The translations under genes were made by a program, and so were the position numbers. The notes below the pieces were generated by a model. The model was not told the DNA's origin, did no database searches, and saw nothing but the letters and a program-made list of their open reading frames with translations. Positions 36,401 through 48,400 of a stretch of 64,000 bases of DNA are shown here, piece after piece. This DNA comes from Ryuthela nishihirai (lineage: Eukaryota; Arthropoda; Arachnida; Araneae; Heptathelidae), in NCBI GenBank assembly GCA_038380435.1, contig JAWZYU010000034.1, positions 39,122,901 to 39,186,900 of the forward strand, written 5' to 3'. Numbering within the stretch: position 1 is the first letter of the stretch; every line of letters begins with the position of its first letter.

Positions 36401-39400
36401 TAGAGTGATATATCAAAAAAAAAATTCAGCAAAGAAATTAAGGCTTAGTTCTGGAAAACCTAATGAACAAAAATAATCTTATTACAATGAAATCAATGAA
36501 AGGAAAATTGCTTTCTATAATAATATAGAATAATGTAATATAAAGAAAAAAAGTTGAAACAGAAGGTCATTGTTTATTTATAAATTTTCTCTGTGTGATA
36601 CAGCTTAAAACAAGGGTAGTATCATACACTATTAACAATTGCACCTCGATTAGTGTGTTTTTTTTTTTGCAACCACACACTTTCTGTTCTCCCTCTGTTT
36701 TCTCACACACAGCTTCTGTACTTTATGTAGCTTCCTGGAAGAGTTGCTACAAGTTAAGTGTACAAAGGCTATAAAATTCTAATATCCTTAAATGGCATAG
36801 CCAATCCTATTTTTAGGTTTGTGCTGAAAAAAGCCAAACACCAATCAAAAAAGTTGGGGAGAGCAATAAACTTTTTTAACTATTCAGTGTAAATCTTGAA
36901 CTAATAATTTCTGTAAAATTTTGCTGGAGGAAGGGATTAACTCCTCAGTGTAGAAGTGGAACTGGTGTAAAACTATCTCAAAATGATATCATCTCCCCAC
37001 CACTGCTGGTGGTGGGGAGGGGGAGGTTGATTTTCAAGTCAAGAAAATCTGTGTTCCTGAAACTGCATTCATTTTTAATAAATCACAAAAGATCAGTTTT
37101 TAATTGGAAAACCAAAAAATAATAAAATTAAGAAATAAATCAAATCAATTTTTTTAAAAGTATCCATAGTAACAAGTTGTAAGATTTCTTCAGAAGAATA
37201 AAAGAGAGAAATAAAAGGAGAACTGATATAGCCATAACTCTAAAAGAGGGATAATATTAAATAAATCTATAGAAGTAACAAAAGTTAATGAAAGTGTAAA
37301 ATCATACTATCTGAGCAAATACAACTATGCCCAATTTAGTGGACTTGTTTCCACAGGCAGGCCAGCACTTCAAAGGCACACAAAAAGACACATTTTGTCT
37401 TCAATTAGACCAGTTATATGTGCTTCACTCCACTGAACAAGGTGCATTCCTAGAACATAATATTTTTAGGGATTTCAATTTCACTATTGAGAAATTATGC
37501 ACAGAATGATAAAATTTATTATATAAATATTAAAGTAGATTTAAATGAGAAATGAAAAAAGAAATAGAAGTACTTGGTAATTGTTTTTAAAATCCTCTGA
37601 TTTAAAAGAAAGTTTTTGATTAATTTTCAGAAACATTTCAGAATTTTACAGAAAAACATGACAGTAGTTCTGATCAAACTAGTGAACTAAACTTGGAGGC
37701 AAATATTTATCATGATAGAACATGGTAAAAAAATTAATAAAAATTATGGTGATGCTATGAACAGTTAGTTATGAATGGTGATCACAATGGTAGCAAGAAA
37801 TCTTTATTTTATAATGGCTCAAAAGTTTTAATAGTCACTCATATTTAACTATATATTCCACTTAAAATGTCAAGAAAGATGACTTTAATATCAAGTATAT
37901 TTTTATTCAAGTAATAATAGATATAATACCTGTAAATTTGATGTCAATAATTAATGCATTAATAACAAAGTAAATTATACACTCTCTCACTCTTAGTTTG
38001 TACCATTATGAAATCTAGAAAAGTATATGACCATCACAAGAAAAGTTCCTATTAATTATAGCAATAGAAAATGTACCCTCCAGAAATTCAAATTAGTAAA
38101 TACTTGAAATGTTATTTTTTGATATATTTCTTAGGAGTAAATGTTAAAATGTGGTTATTAGACATGCTGTTAGCTACAGTGAAGATAAAATATTGAGACA
38201 GGAAGCAGCAAGCATGTCCACTGCTCATAAATCACTGGAGTATTATTTTTTGGTTAATTGTTCAAGTAAGGCAATAAAGAGTGTGAATAAATAATATTCT
38301 TCACATTATCAAAAGCTCACAGGATAAAAATCAAGTGAAAGCATAATAAAAAATGTGAGAATACCTATTGAGCTAACAGGTACATCAAGTACAGCTATTT
38401 TCAGACAGAAATTTGTTATAGGTATATTCATTTGTATGAGAAAGATATGATAAGCCTTCATATATTTCTCATTGATATAAAGTTTTAGGATGACATGAAA
38501 TATATTTTAGACATATGAAATAAATGCCACCAGAATATATGAATAATGTAAAATAAATGCTACCAGAATATATATAATATAAAATAAATGCCACCAGAAT
38601 AAATTAATACTTATAGTAATCTTTCCTTTTGTGTGTTGTTATTTCTAAAAATATTTCTGCAACTTCCCTTTATTATGTATAATTACCTGTCTTCCTATTG
38701 CTTTTCACTCCTTGTTTGTTAGTTTGTGTATTTATCAAAACAGTTGTTCCACCATATCTTTCAAACACAATGCGGAAATTGATTTACAGAGGGCGTTCAG
38801 AAAGTTCTTGACACATGTCTGTAGCTTTGCACTCTTCCCTCCGTAGTTAAAGAGCTACAACTTATTTGAAAGCTTGTATAAAATTGTCATTACATGTTAA
38901 AAGCAAAGATCATATCATTTCTCTCTTTGCTGACGTCACATAAAGTTCAGTCTGCGCAATCTATGCGTAGTTGTTATGGAGCCTACTAAAGATGGAGAAA
39001 GATTTTACATTTTCACGAGGATGCAGCTTGGGGAAGACACAAAAAGAATTCATTCTAATTTATCACAAGTATATGGGAATCATACCTGTTCACATGGCAC
39101 TGTTATAGGATGGATGCGCAAATTCAGAGAAGGATGACAGAGCTTTGAAGACTCCCTCATGCAGGAAGATTGAAGGAGGCTGCGAATGAGAGAACCATCA
39201 CTGCTGTTTGTGAACTCATTGAGAGAAACCCACACATCACCATTCAAGTAATGCATTTACATGTCAGTGTATTGATTGGCAGTGGGGCGCGGGTGGCTCA
39301 GTCGGTAGCGCGCTAGGCTCGTAATCTAGTTCCCAGGTTCGAGTCCCAGCTGGGTCAGCATTGAGATTTATCTCCGCAAAATTCCCCGCTCTGCCCATGG

Positions 39401-42400
39401 TCAGTAGGGGACACCGATGGGCTTGGAAAGGCCGCCACCCATCAGATGGGACGTTAAGCCGTGGCCCCGTGTGCGGGAGAGCACGTGCACGTTAAAGAAC
39501 ACGCTGGATGGCCTGTGCACGTTAAAGAACACGCTGGATGGCCTAGACGGGAGGCTACCATCTGTCTCCCAACAGATGTTCCAGTGGGTCCCCTCCCCCA
39601 ACCTTCTCTGAGCCTTCGGGGTCCATGTGACCTGGCCATTTAGCCCATGGTGTGCAAAAAAGTGCCGCTCAGAGGTAAAACAACTCAACCCAATTGATTG
39701 GCAGTGGGGAAACAATTATTCATCAACATTTAAAGTTCCGAAAGATCTGTACCAAATGGATACCCCACAAACTGACCGAGCAGCAAAAAAGGGCTAGAGT
39801 TGGCTCATGCAAGGAGATGCTGGCAATGTTTGAACCTAGTGGCCCCAAATGGTTAACAGATATTGTCACAGGTTATGAGACTTGGTTTTATTGCTATACA
39901 ACTCTCAGAAAGATGGACAACTGTTGTTTGGGTTGTGGAAGGTGAACTGCATCCCCAAATCCTCCAGCAACACTTTCACTCAAAGAAGAGGATGTACACA
40001 ATTTTTGGAATTCCCAACAAGTGGTAGCCATGAGTACCTTACCTAAAAAATGACTCTAAATGGCCAATACTACACCAACATTGTTTTGCCCAAAATGGTT
40101 AAGGAGATGAAGGAGCAGCATCCAAAACAGGCATGTCAAGGGTTCTTCTTCATGACGATGCTAGTGCTTACAAAACCCAGCAAGTTGAAACCTATCTGGA
40201 GCATGAAAAAACCAACAGCTACCTCATCTTGCATATTCACCTGACTTTGCACCATGAGATTTTAGGTTGTTTACAAAAATTAAAAAGGAGCTTGCTAGGA
40301 AACCTTTTTTAATGGTGCAAGACCTTGCAAAATGCATTCATTCAGAGTTGCATTGTATTCCCCAATATGGTATACCACCAAGCATTCCATCTTCAACTCT
40401 GCATAGATGTTGAAGGAGAGTACTCTGAAGGACAATAAAAGTTTTGTTGATGTAAGTGCAATGGTTTCTGTTCTGCAGATACATGTCAAGAATATTTTGA
40501 GCGCCCCTTGTATGTATCAAATGAGAACTTGTAATGCAGGGAGTGTCATAGGTTCTAAAAAATTGACCCCATATGCTTTCCCTCCCCAAAAAAGGAGAAA
40601 TATGAAAATGATTGTTTCACTACATCTTGAGAAAACGAATGCCAAAAGTAATAAGCTATGCATCAGATAAAAGCTTGTAACATGGAAAAAAGACCTGTGC
40701 TTTCTTTTCTCCCCCAAAAAAGGAAAAATATGAAAACAACTCTTCTGCTGTATCTCTGGAACATGAGTGCTGAGAGTAACAGGTTATAAGTCAAATGAAA
40801 GCTTGTGAAGTGCAGAGTCACAAGCGATAAAAAAAAACATGCTTTCTTCCTGTCTAAAAAGAGGAAATGTGAAAATGATTGATCCGCGATATCTTCAGAG
40901 CACAAGTGTGGAAAGTTGCAAGCTGTGCATCAAATGAAAGCTTCTGATTCCGGGAGTATCATAGGCTATAATGTGTACACTGTAAAAAAAAAAAAATCAT
41001 CCCCATGCTTTCTTTCCCCCTAAAAAAGGAGAAATGTGAAAATGATTGTTCTGCTATATCTGCAGAACATGAGTGCCAAAAGTAACAAGTTGTATATCAA
41101 ATGAAAGATTGTGATGTGGGGAGTGTTGTGGGTAATAAAAAATACCCCCTTGCTTTCTTTCCCCCTAAAAATGGGAATTGTGAAAGTTGGTCCTTCTACT
41201 ATATCTTCTGAATGTGAGGGCCTACAGTTACGAATTGGGTATCAAATGAAAGCTCATATGATGACTTTTGAATTTCTCTCCCCCCCCATTCTCCACCCCT
41301 GATAAAAAGGAGAAGGATTTTTGCAGAGTTGACCTTAAGTATATTTAAAATTATAGTTTGTGGAGTCTCTAATGTCATAGGAGATCTCAAACACAACTAC
41401 AAAAATAGGGGGAGGAAAACTATGGTTGATGTTTATGATATATCAAATGAAAGTTTCTAAAGGTAAGTGTTTTTAGTGAGAAAGAAAAAATACAAATTTA
41501 AAATTTTTAAAAATGCATATCTTTCTATATGCACTCTAAAAGTAGAAAATAAACCTAAAGCATACTGATGGTGCAATCAGTCACTGAGTTCATATTCACT
41601 TCAAAGGAAGATAGGGGGCCAATTTGCCTACTCAACAAGATTGCTGGGGCCCTGTCTTCCTTTGAATGAATACGAACTCAGTGACTGATTCACCATCAAT
41701 ATGCTTTAGGTGTATTTTCTACTTTTTAGGACACATATAGGAAGATAGTTTTTTTATATTTATTTATATTTTTTTTAGTTTTGTTTATATATTTTATTGA
41801 GTGGTAATGTTTGAAGTTTTCAAAGCTAACTAATTTAAGACTGACAATAAAACCAAAAAGTGTTTGCCTTATAAAAGTTAATGAAATTTTATTCTTTTTG
41901 CATTTTCAAGTTTTAAGAAATAAGTTTCATTATTGTTCTAGATGTCATATTCTTCTTTTGACTGGATCACTGTCACCACATTTGGAAGATTCAGTAACAA
42001 TGAACAGTCGCTTGGATCCTTGTAATTCTACATGGATGAAGGTAATGTATTCTTTTTGTTTTAATGACTTCATATTAAATTTTCAGTTTTAATGTTTTTG
42101 ATTTTCTTCTTTATAACTTTGAACATTTTGTAATGATAAAACTTCCACCCTATCATAATTGTTTGTGCTTCAATCCTTCGATATGAAAACAAAAATCAGT
42201 TTAAAGTCTATCTGTCATTACACTACTTGTTTAGTAATGTTTTAAAGGGGTCTTTAAATAATGTTATACGTAATTATGGGTTTTGGCTTGTTAAAACCTT
42301 ATTAGAATTAAGACATCATTTGTGTTTTAAGATCTGAATAAATTTGTATGATTAGTTGTTTGGGTTTAGAATGTAATGGGAAAATAGTTCTCTTGGTGTT

Positions 42401-45400
42401 TGTAATTGTTTTTATAATTAAATTTTCTATTTGTATTAGTTCCTGGTATTACATGATGGTATTTTCCTGTTGTTATATAACATTGTTACATTAGTATTTC
42501 TTAACTATCTGTTAATTTCGATTTCACCATTAGTTACTTCTATAACATAATGCATACACTCAACTTTTGCAGTCATGTAGATTGTGCATAAATTAACCAT
42601 TAAATGAAATTATCTCTATTGATTTAGTTATCTGGTTGTGGAATGGTGTTAGAAGAAGAACCAGCAAAAGTCAATGAAGCCCTCCGTCTTTTCCTGCAGG
42701 GTCTTGGCTATGGTGAGTTCATAGCATGTGCATGAAAAATATATGTTGTTTACTGGAAGTTATTGGTTGTTATTTTTTTTTAAGATTCATAATGTTTTTA
42801 CTGCATTATTGATAGTGTTTTTCTTCAGTACATATAGATTGCTAGAAATAATGAAAAATATTGAAGCTTCATATGATAATGGTAGCATGAATTAATCAAG
42901 TTTTTGGCATTTGGAATTATAAATAACTGCTTCTTGAAAAGGCTTTTAATATTTTTGAAAAATGTAAACTTTATAGAATATTTCAAAAACTTTATCTATA
43001 ATAATAAAAGAAGGTCTGTGTGTGTGTGTGTGTGTCTGTGACAGCCATAATTCATCAACAAATTGTAGATGCCTCAAAATTTCAGAGAATATTTCTGGTT
43101 GTGGTCTGGATTGCAGTGCCAAATTTCAAGTCAAAATTCCAAAAGGGGAACTTGCTAGAAGCAAAAATATTTGCCATGCTATTCCTACCAAAAATGATAA
43201 TTGCTGTCAAATTTATTGTTGCCAAATTATTGTTTATTTTACTTTTAGGAGTTGGAAAATTTACTCCCATTGGGTTCCCTGCTAGCTTTCAGAGGAAAAT
43301 AAAAACATGTTTGGATTTGTCATCATAGTTGCTTCATTCATATCCTGTTGAAGGAGATGACTTCCTGTTCTGTATTGTGACAGGTTATGAAAGCTGGTTT
43401 TGTCATTTCACCATGGAAACCAAGAGACAGCATAGAAGGGTATCATGGAATCACCCATGTCTCCAAAAATGAAGTAAACCAAAATAGTACCCTCAAATAG
43501 AAGGTATGAGAACTATCTTCTGGGATGCTGCAGGATGCATAATGATTAATTTTGTGCCATAGTAATTGATTCCCTGCTGCATAATGTATACAATAATGTG
43601 TATTTACACTACACATTATGTTTCAGATACTCAAAAATACTGCAATGTAAAAGCAGCTGGTGAGAAAAAAATGTCATCATTCAATTTGACAGTATTAGAC
43701 CTGACACTGCTTGTCAAACATCAAGGAAAATCTCAAAGAATGGCTGGGAAGGTATTCACCCCCATCCAGCCCTACTGGTCAAGCCTTTGAATTCTGAATG
43801 GTCACATTGGAGGAGGGGCAGAGTGATGAAAATGACAAGATAGTTGAGGGAGCCATGTATATCTGTTTGCAAAGTACTGGAATAGACTATTGTAATGGAG
43901 TTTTTAAGCTCATATAGTAATGTTGGAGATATGTGGATTATTTTGAGTATTTTGGAGAAAAGATTATATTTGTCCTGTTGTTATGACAATATCAGTTCTT
44001 CTACATGTATCTTTGTTTTGTTATAAAACAGTAAACATATTTATTGCTCTTGGTATGACCCTCAGAAAAATCAACATTAAATCAACAGAGGAAAAATTTC
44101 ATTTACTACTTATTGAGTGATTTCATTGTGGTTCAGTGTTGGCCAGTCCTTTTTATCTCTTCTACCAAATAATTCTCATAACTTTCCCTTTCTGCATTAT
44201 CTTCATAACATGCAACTTTCCTCTAAATATTTAATACTTGTAGCAGAGTTTTTTTTATTTCATTAAACATTAGTTTAAGTGTAATATTAATATAACTGGA
44301 GTTAATTAATAAATATTAATATTACTGGAGTTAACTGGAGTTAATTATAACTACATAAATATTTGTTATCAACCCATTTATCTTTTCACACCCATTGGGA
44401 AAAAGGGTGTAAAGATAATCATTTATGTTGTTCTTTCATAGAATGCATCCCTGACTTATCTTGGGGACTATCTGTATTTCTCTTTTCATGTGGTATTCTG
44501 TATACACTTACACAATTTTGATTTAATTCTTAAAACTTTTTTACAATTTCAACATTTCAGAATTTTTTGTTATTTTATTTTTTATGTCATTTCATAAAAG
44601 GATAACAGGTAAAGTTTTTTTTTTGCTTTTTTGCTTATGCTCAATTTGCATAAATTTTATTACATTATTCAATAATACTTCATGCTTCAAATCAACAAAA
44701 TGAGATATATAGAATTAAAAACTTAGTATTAATTTTTAACTTAATTGGTTAAAGAAACAAGCTTTAAAATCAATTTCTTCTACTTTTGTAGCAGTTTGAT
44801 TCTTTAAACAAGTAAAGTTAGTGCATGTGCTGACCATGTATGTTGCTATGAATTTTGCAATCAGAAAGGCTTGAATGGATGTATATACATAATTAGAAAT
44901 CTGAGCAATGCCACTGGCAATATTTGAACAAGTGTTACATAAATTAAGCACATTTAGCTATTACAATACTATTAACATAAGCTGGAAACATAAAATTACA
45001 GCTTTATTTACAATTGAACTCTATCAGAGTAGTATGTAATGTTCAGCTTAATAGTATGAATTATGAATCTTACTGCCAGATTTGAACCAAAGCAACCCCA
45101 AAATACACGTAATCAAATATTCATTTCACAATTCACTAGTTGGTTAGTTGATTCACTCACAGAATACTAATTTGCACACTTGACAAAAGATTAACTTTTG
45201 AGATTTTGACAAGATTCTGTTCAGTATATAACACCTTGTTCATTGTGAACTACAAATAAATTTCTTCAGTTCTGCAATTCCAACAATTAAGCTTACACCA
45301 TTTGAACCATGATGCTAAAATAATATATATATATTTTTAATTCTCCCCATTATGGTCAGGTAGCATCAAGCTATAGTTGAATAGAAGGAGTGATTAATCA

Positions 45401-48400
45401 TGCAAGAAAAATGGAGATATCAAAAGTGTTGCATCACGAAGTTAAAAAAAATTGTCAAGTTTTAGATCGGATGAGTCTTTAAATGTCAGACTAAGTCAGT
45501 AGTTTCTTTAAATTAAACCTGTGTTTTCCATTGACTAATGCAGTATCACTGTTATATGCTCTCTGAGCCACACTACCTTTGCTAATACTATGATAATCAC
45601 TGTTACAAGAAAATTGACAAAGCTGTTGTTTTTTCTTTGTAGATTATCTTATTCATAATAAAGTACAAATAGTTATATAAAGGTGAGCTCATAACAGAGA
45701 AGTAGATTCACTAATCAATATACACAGTCGTATCAGAATAATATGACCACCTACCTAATAATGGGAATAACCACCCTTGGCCCAGATGACAGTGGTGAGA
45801 CGGCATGGCATGGATGCAATGAGGCCCTGGAAGGTTGCCGAGGCACACGTGCCCATTTGGACTACAGCAGAGCATGGAAGATCTGGAGATGACGTGGTTG
45901 TGGGTCCGCACACTGAACCTGTCGATCCAAATGGTCCCACAAATGCTCTATGGGATTGAGGTTGGGCAATTTTGCTGGCCAAGGGAGAACGGAGACATCG
46001 CTGTCATGTTCCTGGAACCAGTCACGCACCATCTTAGCGACATGGCAGGGCTCATTGTCCTGTTGGTAGACACCATCACCACCAGGGTAAACATCCAACA
46101 CAAAGGGATGCATGTGGTCAGCGAGGATGGATAGGTAGCCATTGGCATTCAGGGACCCATTCAGTGGTACCAGCGATCCCAGGTCATACCAGGAAAACAT
46201 CCCCCAGATATATGCACACTGCCATTCTGTACTTGACTGACAAGTGTATCCGGATGTTGGTTCTCGTGTGTCTGACGCCATATCCGCCACCACCCATCAC
46301 TTTTGTGGAGTAGAAACCTTGATTTGTAAGAGAAGGTAATCTTTTTCCACTCTTCCACTGTCCAATGTCCAATGACTGTAGTCCTGTGCAAATTGCAGGC
46401 ATTGCCGATGGACCTTGGTTGACAAGGGCGCCTTTGCACAGCGTCGACTCCGGAGACCCATGCGTAACAGGGTTCACTCTACTGTTATCGGGGACATGTA
46501 ACTGGGTGCATCAGCGTTCATTTGAGTGGTCAATTGCTGCACTGTTGTGCATTGACATTGTGCACCCCAGAGGAGAATGTCGCCTCCATTGACTGGTTAA
46601 GACCAGTCAATGGAGGAAACATTCTTCTCTGGGGTATCGACCCTTTGGGGCTCCACCATTATGATGTCTGGATATACTCGGTGTGCCAGTGGTCCATTAT
46701 TGGTATACCCTTACTACCGCACCTAGCAAACAGCCCACAAAGTGCTGTTTCTGAGATGCTTGCACCCTTGGTGCAGTAGCCAATGATCATTCCTTTTTGA
46801 ACATCTGTCAAATCAATACTTCTGCCCATTGTGCTCACATTACACACTATGGCTCATCTGTCCTGGCCAGCTGCTTATATCTCCCTGTGGTCAAACTTAT
46901 GATGTGCACTCTGTGACGTGCCTGGGGGGGGGGGGGTACACTGTGATTCTGTGGGTGGTCATATTATTCTAATACGACTGTGTATTGGGGCGGGGGTGGC
47001 TCAGTTGGTAGCGTGCCAGGCTCATAATCTGCAGTTCCCAGGTTCGAGTCCCAGCTGGGTCGGTGTTGAGATTTATCTCTGCAAAATTCACCGCCCTGCC
47101 CCATGTTCAGTAGGGGACACCGATGGGATTGGAAAGGCCGCCGTCCGTCGGATGGGACATTAAGCCGTGGCCCCGTATGCGGGAGAGCCATACCCTGTGC
47201 ACGTTAAAGAACACATTGGATGGCCTTGATGGGAGGCTACCATCGTCTCCCAACAGCTGTTCCAGTGGGTCCCCTCCCCCAATCTTCTCTGAGCCTTCGG
47301 GGTCCTTGTGATCTGGCCATTTAGCCCATGGTGTGGAAAAAAGTACTGCTCAGAGGTAAAACAACCCAACTCAACGACTGTGTATGAGTTAAGCTGATAA
47401 CATCCTGAAAATAATTTCTATATCAAATTACTTTTTCATCATTTGCTTTAGAAAAATTGCAGCTGCTTTTGCATGATGCCTACTATATGCTTCATGATAG
47501 TAAATTTAAGTGAAAATTGTCAAATGAGATATTTGGTTTTTTTTTTCAGCCACCAGATCAAGTAGTCAAGAGCATCTGAAAGTAGTAATTGATTATTCAT
47601 TAAGCATAACTATTCTAAGAGTCAATTGAACATGCTACTATAATAATAAGATTTAGAATATTTTACTTTTTTAAATCTAATGTAATTCTTTGCATGAAGA
47701 TGGTAGTTGCCCTTAAGATATTTTTCAGTAATTGTCTCATTAATGCTGAATTTCTAGGAAATTTATTGACCATTGTAATTGCCTTTATAGCTAAATATAC
47801 AAAAAAAACTTTTTTTTTATAAATATTTATAATAATAATACACCTATCCCTCGATTTACACGGTACTCAGTTCACACAATTTTGGCTTTGCACGGTCAAA
47901 AAATGCAACCAGTTTCGATTTACACGGTACTGACTGAGATTTCCTTTCTATGTACGTCTCAGTCAGTACCGTGTAAATCGAAACTGGTTGCATTTTTTTG
48001 ACCGTGCAAAGCCAAAATTGTGTGAACTGAGTACCGTGTAAATCGAGGGATAGGTGTAATAATAATTTATTTCATGCAGGGGGTTACAGTAAAGCCAAGG
48101 TACAGGTAATTTTGGATATTAATTTAAACGTTCAAGCAGTGTCAGTAATATTTTATAGAAAAAAAGTGATTTGCAACCCTATTAACCCTTTCAATACCAA
48201 TTTGAACTAGTAGTGAAAGGTTAACCAAAGAAGTGATCTTTTTGTGTGTTTATGTGAATGTTTGGACTACCATAAGTATATTCTTCACCACCTTTATGTG
48301 TCTGTTTATCTAGTTGACCTTGAATGTTCGTGCTTTTTAGCCATAGAAAGATTTTGAAATTTGGGCAATGCCTTTCATTGTGGCGGTGTGGAAAAATCAT

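Larger units (their letters stand above)
38787..40510 (+). mobile_element. Mariner transposon carrying a SINE-A
   Basis: The left end starts CAGAGGGCGTTCAGAAAGTT and the right end is its inverted match (GAATATTTTGAGCGCCCCTT for the last bases). TA flanks both sides (38785-38786, 40511-40512). Without the SINE and its duplication the element is about 1285 bp, the usual mariner size. Confidence 0.9.
38735..41475 (+). repeat. Divergent tandem array, 130-200 bp units, split by a mariner
   Basis: The motif ATCAAATGAAAGCTT recurs at about 40514, 40662, 40790, 40929, 41095, 41240 and 41440, usually after an ATATCT...ACAAGTG-like block and before a CTTTCTTTCCCCCTAAAAAA block. 38745-38785 holds the first half of a unit and 40511 onward its second half, so the mariner landed inside the array. 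Confidence 0.8.

Noticed and set aside
37327..37509. Open frame of 60 codons in NDRG intron 8
   Set aside because: No domain, no splice-site support and length expected by chance.
44736..44951. Antisense small protein
   Set aside because: No recognisable motif; AT-rich intron background.
45777..46134. + strand open frames within the Tc1 element
   Set aside because: They are shadows of the minus-strand transposase, whose motifs are clear.
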